Origin: Thermosynechococcus sp. NK55a
GTDB lineage: Bacteria > Cyanobacteriota > Cyanobacteriia > Thermosynechococcales > Thermosynechococcaceae
NCBI RefSeq assembly: GCF_000505665.1
Contig: NC_023033.1
Span: 1,240,001 to 1,304,000 of the forward strand
Length of the DNA stretch: 64,000 nt
Reading direction: 5' to 3'
Shown here: positions 37,607 through 46,493 of the stretch, piece by piece
Position numbering within the stretch: position 1 is the first letter of the stretch
How the letters are laid out: the number at the start of each line of letters is the position of its first letter
Program-made: the position numbers and the translations under genes
The notes under the pieces: model-generated
What the model was told of the DNA's origin: nothing
Seen by the model: the letters and a program-made list of their open reading frames with translations, nothing else
Database searches by the model: none

Positions 37607-39870
37607 ATGCATTTTACGATTGCCAGTCTACTTGCCAACTTTAGCGAAGATAAATTTGTTGCCCCCAAGGTTCTCGAAAAAAACTCGGCTGTGACGATCC
37701 TGAGAGCCAGCGAGAACTGGAAATTGCCCTTGATGCCCTAGAACGCATTGGCCTGCTCATCAAAGAACGGGGCAAGTATCGCCGTGCCAGTGATGATGGA
37801 TTGATTGAAGGGCGGCTGCGCTGCTCGAGCAAGGGCTTTTGCTTTGCCATTCAAGATACCGAGGGTGCGGAAGATATTTTTGTACGCGAGCATCAACTCA
37901 GTACTGCTTGGAATGGCGATCGCGTGCTGGTGCGGGTCACCCGTGAAGGCCGCCGCAAGAAATCTCCAGAGGGGGAAGTGAAACTCATCCTTGAGCGAGG
38001 AAATCCCTCGGTGATTGCTCGGGTTAAACAGACAGAAGATGGGTTTCGTGGGACGCCCCTCGACGATCGCCTGCTCTTTGAAATTGCCCTTGAGCCAAAT
38101 GACCTTGTGCCCGATCTATCGACGGTGGTGGATCAGCTGGTGCATGTAAACATTCGCCGCTATCCTTTGGGGGGCTACCTGCCCACGGGGGAAATTGCCC
38201 AGATCCTAGGGAGCGATGCCCAATCGGCACCTGTCCTTGACTTGGTTTGCTGCAAACACAACCTTGTCCGCCAATTTAATCCAGCCCTGCGCACAGCAGC
38301 CGCCACCTTGAATGCCCAGTTGGAGACCTTGGACCTCAGCGATCGCCAAGACTTGCGGGAGCTGGTCACCATTACCTTAGTCGCCCCCGGCCAAGAGCCC
38401 CAAGTGGCCTTTTCCCTCGATGCTCTTGGGCAAGATCTCTGGAAGTTGGGGATTCACATTAGCGATGTGGGGGGATTACTTCCCCAGGATGAACTGCTGG
38501 ATCGCACGGCTCGCCGTCAGGGCATGAGCCTGGCAACGCCTGAACTCAGTTTGCCCCTATTGCCGCAGGAATTGGAGAGGCTGCGCTTACTGCCGGGGGG
38601 CGATCGCGCTGCCATTTCGCTGCTGATTGAAATCAACACCGCCGGCGAAGTTCAGTCCTACAGGATTTACCGCAGTTGTATCCGCATTGATGCCTGTGTC
38701 ACCAGTGAACAAGTGGCGGCTACCCTTGCCCTAGGAGACAGTTCTGGGGATTGGTTGCGCGCTTTAATTCACCTCGCCAATGCCGTGAGCGAGCGGCGAC
38801 AGGCACGGGGGAGTATTGAAGTGACCCCAGCGGCGGCCCTGAGCCTTGCCTATGCCGATGAGGGCCTTGCCCCCGCCATTTTCCTACCAAAGGTGACCCC
38901 TTGGACCAGCTTGGTTATTCTTGCCAATGAACTCCTTGGCCGTCATTTGGCGAAGTTGGGGGTACCGGCCCTCTATCGCACGCAACCTGTACCCGAACTT
39001 TATGCGGTGCAGGATTTTCTCAAGCTGTGCCAAAATTTGAACTTGCCCTTGAGCCTAGACAATCCCTCCCAGGTCACGTCCCGCGACTATCAGCGGTTTA
39101 TGGCGCAATTGGCCCCTTCGGATCTGGCAGCTGTGTTGCAGGAACTCTTGCTCGATAAACTCAAACCCGCCAGTGATTCCCCTATGGCGCTGAATCACTT
39201 TAGTTTGGCCACTGGAGAGGGCTATGCCCATTTCTGCTCGCCGTTGCAACGCTACACCGATATTGTCAATCAGCGCATTTTACACATTCTCCTGACACAA
39301 GGGCGCGATCGCCGCGGGCCACGGGCAAAAGAGCGCGTCAATCTTGGCGAGTCCAGTTGCTTGGAGCAGGTGAATTGGACAGTTTTCACCACCGACATTC
39401 AGCGGGAAGTAGACACGCTCGTTAACGAATTAGCCCCCCACCTCCAAGAGCGGGAGCGGCAAACCTACATGGCTTGGAAGGATTTAGTAGGGCTGCAACG
39501 GGTGCGCCAAGTCCAAGCCTGTATCGGCGAAGTGCGTCCTGGCATTATTACGGGCGTGCAGTCCTATGGCTTCTTTGTGGAACTGCTTGATTTTAATGTG
39601 GAGGGCCTAGTCCACGTCAGTTCCCTCAAGGATGACTGGTATGAATACCGCGCCTATGCCCAAACTTTGACGGGTCGGCGTAATCGCCTGCGTTACCGCT
39701 TGGGCGATCGCGTTGAAGTGCTGATTAAAAATGTGGATTCCTACCGCCAGCAGGTGGACTTAACAGTCATTAGTGGCGGCTCCCAAGCAACCGAAGAAGA
39801 TCTCAACGACAGCAGTGACGGCGGGGAAACCCTCACCCCTCCTGAGGATGACGCCACTGAGAATCTGTAA
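37607..39870 (+). CDS. rnr: RNB-family exoribonuclease (RNase R/VacB-like), apparent frameshift near the 5' end
   Basis: A 3'-5' exoribonuclease. The long frame from 37801 (TTG) has OB/cold-shock-like segments, the RNB domain (IHISDVGGLLPQDELLD, FCSPLQRYTDIVNQRI) and a C-terminal S1 domain (GIITGVQSYGFFVELLDFNVEGLVH). The real N-terminus lies upstream: ATG at 37607 begins MHFTIASLLANFSEDKFVAP, a winged-helix start, but hits TAG at 37739. One more A in the A7 run at 37677-37683 joins both parts into about 754 residues. The zero frame at the run reads A AAA AAC, a classic -1 slippery heptamer. Error, mutation and recoding remain open. Confidence 0.82.
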
Positions 39871-39906
39871 ACCAAGAGTTGATGTTTTGCAGGGAGTAGG
39901 CGGCGC

Positions 39907-40902
39907 TTGAACATCGTTTATTTTGGCACACCGGAGTTTGCCCTTGCGCCCCTCCAACGGCTGTTGGCAACAGAGACCTATCAGGTGCTGGGGGTGGTCA
40001 CCCAGCCCGATCGGCGGCGGGGACGGGGCAACCAATTATCCCCTTCTCCTGTTAAGGCCTTAGCCCTTCGCCACAGGTTACCCATTTGGCAGCCCCCAAG
40101 TCTGCGTCGAGATCCACAGCTGCCTGAAGTCCTGCGATCGCTGGCTGCTGATGTCTTTGTGGTTGTTGCCTACGGTCAAATCTTGCCCCAGTCCATTCTT
40201 GAAATTCCCCGTTACGGCTGCATCAATATCCACGGCTCCCTGCTGCCGAAGTATCGCGGTGCAGCTCCAATTCAGTGGGCACTCTACCACGGCGAACAGG
40301 AAACCGGCGTAACGACGATGCTCATGGATGCCGGTCTGGACACAGGCCCAATGCTCCTGAAGCGAAAAGTCGGCATTCATTTAGAGGATAACGCTGCTAC
40401 CCTCAGCGCCAAGCTCAGCGAGATAGGTGCTGACCTACTACTAGACACCTTGCAGCAACTGCCACAGCTTCAAGCCGAACCCCAAAATGACGCTGAGGCT
40501 ACCTACGCGCCGCTCATTCAAAAAAGGGACTATGCGATTGATTGGGAGCGATCGGCCCTAGCCCTCCACAACCAGGTGCGCGCCTTCTATCCCTATGCCT
40601 ATACGCAGTGGCAAGGGACACCCTTGAAAATTTTGCAAACGTGGCCATTGATTCCCGAAGTGGCGGCCAAATTACCCGAACCCCTACAGTCTTGTGTCCG
40701 TGAGCCTGAGGCCTCTGCCGCCCCCGGTACGGTGCTAGCTCTCGTCAAGGGCTGGGGGCCAGTAGTACAGACGGGCAAGGGTGGCCTACTCCTGAGTCAA
40801 GTGCAGTTGAGTGGTCGCAAAGCGCAATCGGGGTGGGATTTTGTCAATGGGGTTCGCCTGGCGATCGCCACTCAATTCGGTATTCTGTCCTCAGCTCTGT
40901 AA
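39907..40902 (+). CDS. fmt: Methionyl-tRNA formyltransferase
   Basis: 331 residues that formylate initiator Met-tRNA. IVYFGTPEFALAPL at the start, HGSLLPKYRGAAPIQWAL (folate-binding and catalytic Asn/His/Asp region) and the C-terminal OB-like half are typical. It uses TTG; GGAG lies about 13 nt upstream and no better start is nearby. It is 36 nt downstream of the RNase gene. Confidence 0.95.
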   Translation: MNIVYFGTPEFALAPLQRLLATETYQVLGVVTQPDRRRGRGNQLSPSPVKALALRHRLPIWQPPSLRRDPQLPEVLRSLAADVFVVVAYGQILPQSILEIPRYGCINIHGSLLPKYRGAAPIQWALYHGEQETGVTTMLMDAGLDTGPMLLKRKVGIHLEDNAATLSAKLSEIGADLLLDTLQQLPQLQAEPQNDAEATYAPLIQKRDYAIDWERSALALHNQVRAFYPYAYTQWQGTPLKILQTWPLIPEVAAKLPEPLQSCVREPEASAAPGTVLALVKGWGPVVQTGKGGLLLSQVQLSGRKAQSGWDFVNGVRLAIATQFGILSSAL

Positions 40903-40972
40903 CTAAGTTTTAAGCACGGCGGGCCTAACGTAACTAAATGTTAAGATTTTGCCGTTTTGACAGCATTTCGCC

Positions 40973-41002
40973 TTGACACCCCTCGGATTGGCTCACTACA
41001 CT
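40973..41002 (+). promoter_or_regulatory. Candidate promoter upstream of the RHH protein-ycf46 pair
   Basis: TTGACA (40973-40978) and TACACT (40997-41002) are 18 nt apart, ending about 30 nt before the ATG at 41035. A second TTGACA occurs at 40957-40962. Motif match only. Confidence 0.45.
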
Positions 41003-41034
41003 GACACACATACCTAGGTACGTCTCTAACCCCT

Positions 41035-41358
41035 ATGGAAGATAAGCAAAAGGTTACGTTGTATCTCTCCCCCGATGTGCACCGCCAGCTAAAGATTGCC
41101 GCTGTAGTCGAGCAGGAAACAATGTCCACCCTTGCTGAGCGTGCGATTGAATTTCTGCTGGCTCACCCAGAGGTACTGGCGGAATATGCCGAGCAAAAAC
41201 ATGGCAATGTGCATCGGGTTTATCACTGCCCAGAGTGTGCCAGTGCCCTTGTCCTGCGGGGGGATGAGCTAACGGCCTTGGTCAATCAGCCCACTGTGAT
41301 TGATGACAACAGCCTCAGTGTTCCTGCGCTCTCCGTCGAGTTGGTGTCTGCCCGCTAG
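41035..41358 (+). CDS. Ribbon-helix-helix domain protein
   Basis: 107 residues. KVTLYLSPDVHRQLKIAAVV followed by a helix ending FLLAHPEVL is a CopG-type RHH DNA-binding pattern. The second half has a single CPEC pair, which could bind metal as a dimer. It is likely a small regulator; the target is unknown. It precedes ycf46 by about 50 nt with no terminator between, so co-transcription is likely. Confidence 0.75.
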   Translation: MEDKQKVTLYLSPDVHRQLKIAAVVEQETMSTLAERAIEFLLAHPEVLAEYAEQKHGNVHRVYHCPECASALVLRGDELTALVNQPTVIDDNSLSVPALSVELVSAR

Positions 41359-41407
41359 GCCAGTGGCGGGGGTGTTGGGTCAGCCTTGAAAGAAGGAGGT
41401 GATTGCT

Positions 41408-42937
41408 GTGCAAGAAGAGTTGAGTATCCTAATCCAAGCGCAATATCCGTTGATCTACCTCCTGACCTCTGAAGAAGAGCGGGCTGAACAGGCGATCGCC
41501 ACCATTGCCCAAAGTCAAGTCGGGCCTCAAGGGCGGTCTCCCCGCAAGCTCTACATCTGGACAGTGACCCACGGCATGGTTGAGTATGGCCATCCCCGCA
41601 ACAATAGTCACCACAATACCGTCTCACCGGAAGCCGCCATTCAATGGGTTGTTCACCAACGGGAACCGGGCATCTACGTCTTCAAGGATTTGCACCCCTT
41701 CATTGATTCGCCCCCTGTCACTCGTTCTTTACGGGACGCGATCGCTAGCTTCAAGAGCAGCCACAAAACCATTATCCTCATGTCCCCTGAAGCGGCGCAG
41801 CGAATTCCCGTTGAACTAGAAAAAGAAATCGTTGTTGTTGACTATCCCCTACCCAGTATTAACGAACTAGATGAAGTTCTCAGGCAACAGTTAGATCCCC
41901 GCGATCGCCGCCTCACCCCGGAAGCACGGGAAAAGCTCGTCAAAGCCACCCTGGGTCTGACGCGGGATGAAGCCGAAAAAGTCTTTCGCAAAGCCAAAGT
42001 CACCGCTGGGCGGCTCACCGAAGCGGAGGTGGACATCATCCTCTCCGAGAAAAAGCAACTCATCCGCCGCAACGGCATCCTCGAATACATGGAAGTGGAT
42101 GAAACCATTGATTCTGTGGGGGGCCTAGAGGAACTGAAAGTATGGTTACGTCAGCGCGCCAACGCCTTCAGTGAAAAGGCTCGTGAATACGGCTTACCGC
42201 AACCGAAAGGGATGTTGATTTTGGGTGTCCCCGGCTGTGGGAAGTCCCTCATTGCCAAAACCACCTCCCGCCTTTGGGGCTTGCCCCTGCTGCGCCTTGA
42301 TATGGGTCGGGTCTACGACGGTTCAATGGTGGGGCGATCGGAAGCAAATTTGCGCAATGCGCTGAAAACCGCTGAATCCATTTCCCCTGCCATTCTCTTT
42401 ATTGACGAAATGGACAAGGCCTTTGCTGGCGGGGCAGGCTCCTCAGACTCCGATGGCGGTACCTCTAGCCGCATCTTTGGCTCCTTCCTAACTTGGATGC
42501 AGGAGAAAAAGTCTCCCGTCTTTGTCCTGGCAACAGCCAACCGAGTTGAACGGCTCCCCGGTGAATTCTTGCGCAAAGGCCGCTTTGATGAAATTTTCTT
42601 TGTTGATTTGCCCAATGCCGAGGAGCGCAAGGAAATTTTTCGCATTCACCTCACTAAGCGCCGCCGTGAGATTGATCGCTTTGACCTAGAGCAACTGGCC
42701 AATATCTGTGATGGCTTTTCTGGTGCCGAGATTGAACAGGCGATCATTGCTGCCATGTACGAAGCCTTTGCCCAAGGGCGGGAGTTTACCCAGTTAGACA
42801 TTATTGCCGCTAGCCGTGCCACTCAACCCCTTTCCAAGACGATGCAAGAGCAGGTCACGGCACTTCGAGATTGGGCCCGCCAACGGGCGCGCCCGGCGGC
42901 AGCTTCAGTGGCTGAATACCAGCGACTGGAGTTCTGA
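41408..42937 (+). CDS. ycf46: AAA ATPase Ycf46
   Basis: 509 residues. Walker A is GVPGCGKSLIAK, Walker B ILFIDEMDKAF, and the second region of homology is VLATANRVERLPGEFLRKGRFDEIFF with Arg fingers. The GTG at 41408 is chosen because AAGGAGG lies 8 nt upstream; the GTG at 41399 sits inside that site. Ycf46 is conserved in cyanobacteria and red-algal plastids and is linked to inorganic-carbon or photosynthesis regulation in Synechocystis; its mechanism is unclear. Confidence 0.93.
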   Translation: MQEELSILIQAQYPLIYLLTSEEERAEQAIATIAQSQVGPQGRSPRKLYIWTVTHGMVEYGHPRNNSHHNTVSPEAAIQWVVHQREPGIYVFKDLHPFIDSPPVTRSLRDAIASFKSSHKTIILMSPEAAQRIPVELEKEIVVVDYPLPSINELDEVLRQQLDPRDRRLTPEAREKLVKATLGLTRDEAEKVFRKAKVTAGRLTEAEVDIILSEKKQLIRRNGILEYMEVDETIDSVGGLEELKVWLRQRANAFSEKAREYGLPQPKGMLILGVPGCGKSLIAKTTSRLWGLPLLRLDMGRVYDGSMVGRSEANLRNALKTAESISPAILFIDEMDKAFAGGAGSSDSDGGTSSRIFGSFLTWMQEKKSPVFVLATANRVERLPGEFLRKGRFDEIFFVDLPNAEERKEIFRIHLTKRRREIDRFDLEQLANICDGFSGAEIEQAIIAAMYEAFAQGREFTQLDIIAASRATQPLSKTMQEQVTALRDWARQRARPAAASVAEYQRLEF

Positions 42938-43057
42938 CAAGCTTCCTTCTATCTGTTTTGTGCAGATGGGAGAAAGACCCGACCACAGGGGTTTGGTTCG
43001 CCATAAATTGTGGTTCATTCAGTCCAATGTTTCTGTCTCAATCTGGAGGAAATTCAC

Positions 43058-43411
43058 ATGTCTCACTTCAGCACCCTGCGTACGAAAGTTACCGATGCTG
43101 AAATCTTGAAAGCATCCCTGCGGGATCTGGGCATTACGGTGAAAACCAATGCCGATGTGCGTGGCTACAACGGCCAACGCGTTCGTGCCGACATCGTTGC
43201 CGTCCTCGACGGTGAGTACGATCTGGGCTGGTCTCGCAATGCTGATGGCACCTTTGATCTCATTGCTGACCTCTGGGGTGTGGCCAAAAAACACAACCAA
43301 ACCGAGCTAATCAACTCGATCAACCAAAAATATGCCATCAACAAAACCTTGGCTGAGGTGAAGCGCCCTGGCCTTCAGAATGCCAACGTCAAGCTTGTGG
43401 TGCATAGCTAA
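43058..43411 (+). CDS. ycf35: Ycf35/DUF1257 protein
   Basis: 117 residues starting at MSHFSTLRTK, with GGAGGAAA-type Shine-Dalgarno (CTGGAGGAAATTCAC) just upstream. DADVRGYNGQ-like ADVRGYNGQRVRADIVAVLDG and YDLGWSRNADG match the plastid ORF ycf35 family (DUF1257). Function is unknown. It has its own terminator 54 nt downstream and is probably monocistronic or the end of the ycf46 transcript. Confidence 0.9.
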   Translation: MSHFSTLRTKVTDAEILKASLRDLGITVKTNADVRGYNGQRVRADIVAVLDGEYDLGWSRNADGTFDLIADLWGVAKKHNQTELINSINQKYAINKTLAEVKRPGLQNANVKLVVHS

Positions 43412-43464
43412 TCCTGTTGCCAATTGCTTTGTACTGTCTAGCGCGCGTTCCCAAGTAATCCGCT

Positions 43465-43495
43465 GGCTGACTCCCGAGGGGTCGGCCTCTTTTTT
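43465..43495 (+). terminator. Rho-independent terminator after ycf35
   Basis: A 10-bp stem GGCTGACTCC / GGGGTCGGCC with a CGA loop is followed by TC and T6. It is the strongest terminator in the window. Confidence 0.88.
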
Positions 43496-43552
43496 ATCTC
43501 AGGATTAAGAATATGGTATTTTGGCCATGAAGGTAAGGATTGTTTGTAGTTA

Positions 43553-44482
43553 TTGAGTTCTGGTCAACCTATTCAAGAACGCTTTTCTCCAGAGGCTAGG
43601 CTCGTGATTGCCACCGGGGATGTCTGTGAGGTGGTTCGTCAGGTGCCGGATGAGGCCATGACGCTCATCTTTACGTCGCCGCCCTACAACCTCGGCAAGG
43701 CCTACGAAACGCCGGTGGCGATCGAGGACTATCTCCAAAGCCAAAGCAGAGTGATGGCTGAGCTATATCGGGTGCTCCGGCCAGAGGGAAGTCTGTGCTG
43801 GCAAGTGGGGAATTTTGTTCAAAGGGGAGAGGTGTATCCCTTGGATATTTTGTTTTATCCCCTCTTCAAGCGATTGGGTTTGAAGCTGCGCAATCGCATC
43901 ATTTGGAAATTTGGCCATGGTCTCCATGCCACAAAGCGCTTTTCTGGCCGCTATGAAACGATCCTCTGGTTCACAAAGTCAGATGACTACATCTTTAATT
44001 TGGATGCGGTGCGCATTCCAGCCAAATATCCAGGGAAACGCCACTTCAAGGGTCCTAAGAAGGGCAAACCCTCGGGCAATCCCTTGGGTAAAAATCCATC
44101 GGATATCTGGGAAATCGTTCTTCAGGATTGGCAAGAACTGGTGTGGGATATTCCCAATGTCAAGTCCAATCATCCCGAAAAAACGCTCCATCCCTGCCAA
44201 TTTCCCATTGAGTTGGTGGAGCGGTGCGTTCTTGCCCTCAGCCATGAGGGGGATTGGGTCTTTGACCCCTATATGGGGGTGGGATCATCGCTCTTGGCTG
44301 CCCTAATGCATAATCGGCGGGCAATGGGCTGTGAGCAGGAACCCGTTTATGTCAACATTGCTCGCCAACGGATTCAGGCCTATGAAAATGGCACCCTGCC
44401 TTACCGTCCCCTTGGCAGACCGGTGTACACCCCCACAGGACAGGAGAAAATAGTGCAAATTCCTGAGGAGTGGCAACAGTAA
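43553..44482 (+). CDS. Solitary beta-class DNA methyltransferase (N4-cytosine or N6-adenine)
   Basis: 309 residues. Motif IV TSPPYN (41-46) precedes motif I DPYMGVGS (238-245), the beta-class order, with the variable target region between. SPPY favours N4-cytosine methylation. No restriction gene is beside it, so it is an orphan. Synechocystis M.Ssp6803II (Sll0729), a GGCC N4-cytosine enzyme, is a possible counterpart, which I infer from type only. It starts with TTG; no good alternative start is visible. Composition is that of the host genome. Confidence 0.85.
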   Translation: MSSGQPIQERFSPEARLVIATGDVCEVVRQVPDEAMTLIFTSPPYNLGKAYETPVAIEDYLQSQSRVMAELYRVLRPEGSLCWQVGNFVQRGEVYPLDILFYPLFKRLGLKLRNRIIWKFGHGLHATKRFSGRYETILWFTKSDDYIFNLDAVRIPAKYPGKRHFKGPKKGKPSGNPLGKNPSDIWEIVLQDWQELVWDIPNVKSNHPEKTLHPCQFPIELVERCVLALSHEGDWVFDPYMGVGSSLLAALMHNRRAMGCEQEPVYVNIARQRIQAYENGTLPYRPLGRPVYTPTGQEKIVQIPEEWQQ

Positions 44483-44919
44483 GTTGGCGATCGCTCGATG
44501 AACGGGTACGCATTCCATCCAAGTGGGTGACCTTGATTGGCGAGAAGTGGCTGACGGACACCGGTGAAACCCTAGAATACTGGCGGGTAGAAAAGGCGGA
44601 CTCTGTAATTGTCTTGCCGCTGCAAGGAGATTATTTCATCTGCCTGCCGCCAACCTTTCGGGTGGGCGTTCAGCGAGCTACGGTGGATTTTCCCGGTGGG
44701 CAAGTGCTCCCCAATCCCCCCCAGGGCAATGGTGCCGCAAATTTTGACCCAGGAATTGGGGATTACGTCCGATGGGCTTCAAGCAATCACCCCCATCCGT
44801 TAGGGAGTCCGGGCATCTCAGCGCTTCTTGGGCAGTTGGAGTGCTTGCAATGTCCTGCCGTTCTCTTGAAATGGCTGTATCAGTGCCAACTAGCCTCGGC
44901 GATCGCTCGCTTCAGATGA
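44470..44919 (+). pseudogene. Decayed NUDIX hydrolase
   Basis: The first frame reads like the N-terminal half of a NUDIX protein (EYWRVEKADSVIVLPLQGDY, then RATVDFPGGQVLPNPP). After a C7 run (44716-44722) the continuation lies in another frame (MVPQILTQELGITSDGLQAI). A further shift is needed beyond about 44775, where the third frame gives PLGSPGISALLGQLE. At least two frame breaks occur across the NUDIX box, so it is unlikely to make an active enzyme. It overlaps the end of the methyltransferase gene and the end of the convergent radical SAM gene; the 3' boundary is uncertain. Confidence 0.6.
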
Positions 44920-46493
44920 TTTTGCAGGGTTTTAGTGGGCAGGCCACTCTGGAGATGCTGCCACGGTAAGATAGTCTCCTCTGGCCAATTGGCAGTAACA
45001 TAGGCTTCAAAATCAGGCAACTGTCCCTGCAGTTCCTTAAAAGCACGGCGATAACTGCCTAAGGAGGTGCCATAGTGGCGCACCTGCTCTAAAAGGGGAG
45101 CAAGCCGGCGATCGCCCCGCGAAATCAAGGCTTGAATCAACGAGTCATGATAGGATTCAGGGCGAAACTCAATCCCCAATTTGGCCAATTCTTTTTTCAA
45201 AAACTTGAGGCGTTTTTCGGCCACGGGTTGTACACCCCACCACTGAAAGGGGGTATGGGCTTTGGGAACAAAGGTACTACAGCCAAGGGTGAGCCGCAGT
45301 CGCGGGGCTGTTTTTTTCAATTGGCAAAAGAGCTCTACTGTGGCTGCGACATCGGCATCGGTTTCTGTGGGCAGCCCCACCATGCCATAAAACTTCAGCC
45401 CCTTGAGGCCACCGGCTTGGGCATGGCTGGCAGCAGCCAGAATCTCCGCCGTCTCAAGCTTTTTGTTGATCACTTGGCGCAGGCGCTCAGACCCCGTTTC
45501 GATGGCGATCGTCAGGGATTGACTGCCCCGTTGACTCAACAGGTGGGCCAGGGATTCGGTCACCGTATTGGTGCGCACCGAAGCTAAACTTACCCGCACA
45601 TGATCAAATTGTGGCTGACCCAGATGCTCAATCAAGGCAGGAAATTCGGGATGTTGGGTAATCGAGGCGCCCAAAAGCCCTAGGCGATCAGTAACGGCTA
45701 GCCCCCGCTCAATGGCAGGAATCAGTGTGTCTAGGCTCGGTGTGCGAAAGGGCAAGGTCAAATAACTGGCCAAGCAAAAGCGACACAGCTCGGGGCAACT
45801 GCGCACCACCTCCACCATATAGATATTTTCCCAAGCGGCGAGGGGGGTGACCACCGTGGAAGCGGCAAGGGTATTACCGCGATGGACTTGTTTAGTGACT
45901 GTCGCCGGTACACTGGCCTTGATGGGTTCAATCCTTTGAATGGGACCGGTGGGATGGCTGTAGCTGACGTGGTACAGGCTAGGAACATAAATACCGGGCA
46001 CTTGGGCCAGGGCTTCCAACTGTTGCGATCGCGCAGCGGTGCGCACCTGCGCCATTGCGGTCAGAAAGGGATCTAGGAGAGGTTCGGCGTCCCCCAACAA
46101 AATCACATCGAAAAAATCGGCAAAGGGTTCGGGATTTGCCGTCAGCACTGGGCCACCGCCAAAGACCAAGGGGTGGCGATCCTGGCGATGGCGCTGCCAA
46201 ATGGGAATGCCCAACTGCTCCAAGAGCAGCAGTAAATTGCCGTAGTCTAACTCCCACGAGAAGGAAAAACCCACCAACTCTGGATCGCGAGGCAGTGGCT
46301 CCTGCACATCGGTAAAGAGGCGACTCACCGCCACATCGGCACGGCTGGCCAGTTGTGCCCACACCAGTTGATAGCCCAAGCTAGTAATGCCAACGCTGTA
46401 GGTATTGGGAAAGCCATAGATAACCCGCAGCGCCTCTGGCAGGGGGCGCGATCGCTCAAAGAGGAGGGTTTCAGCAGCCAAGGGGGAGTTCAC
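44880..46493 (-). CDS. B12-binding-domain radical SAM protein
   Basis: 537 residues. An N-terminal cobalamin-binding-like region (YSVGITSLGYQLVWAQL, VFGGGPVLTANPEP) precedes a radical SAM core with CPELCRFC near residue 235 and the ETGSERLRQVINK segment. It belongs to the family whose members are annotated TIGR03960-like or MiaB/HemN-distant; the reaction is unknown. The start is 1 nt from the topA stop, so the two are translated together. Confidence 0.87.
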   Translation of the reverse strand: MNSPLAAETLLFERSRPLPEALRVIYGFPNTYSVGITSLGYQLVWAQLASRADVAVSRLFTDVQEPLPRDPELVGFSFSWELDYGNLLLLLEQLGIPIWQRHRQDRHPLVFGGGPVLTANPEPFADFFDVILLGDAEPLLDPFLTAMAQVRTAARSQQLEALAQVPGIYVPSLYHVSYSHPTGPIQRIEPIKASVPATVTKQVHRGNTLAASTVVTPLAAWENIYMVEVVRSCPELCRFCLASYLTLPFRTPSLDTLIPAIERGLAVTDRLGLLGASITQHPEFPALIEHLGQPQFDHVRVSLASVRTNTVTESLAHLLSQRGSQSLTIAIETGSERLRQVINKKLETAEILAAASHAQAGGLKGLKFYGMVGLPTETDADVAATVELFCQLKKTAPRLRLTLGCSTFVPKAHTPFQWWGVQPVAEKRLKFLKKELAKLGIEFRPESYHDSLIQALISRGDRRLAPLLEQVRHYGTSLGSYRRAFKELQGQLPDFEAYVTANWPEETILPWQHLQSGLPTKTLQNHLKRAIAEASWH

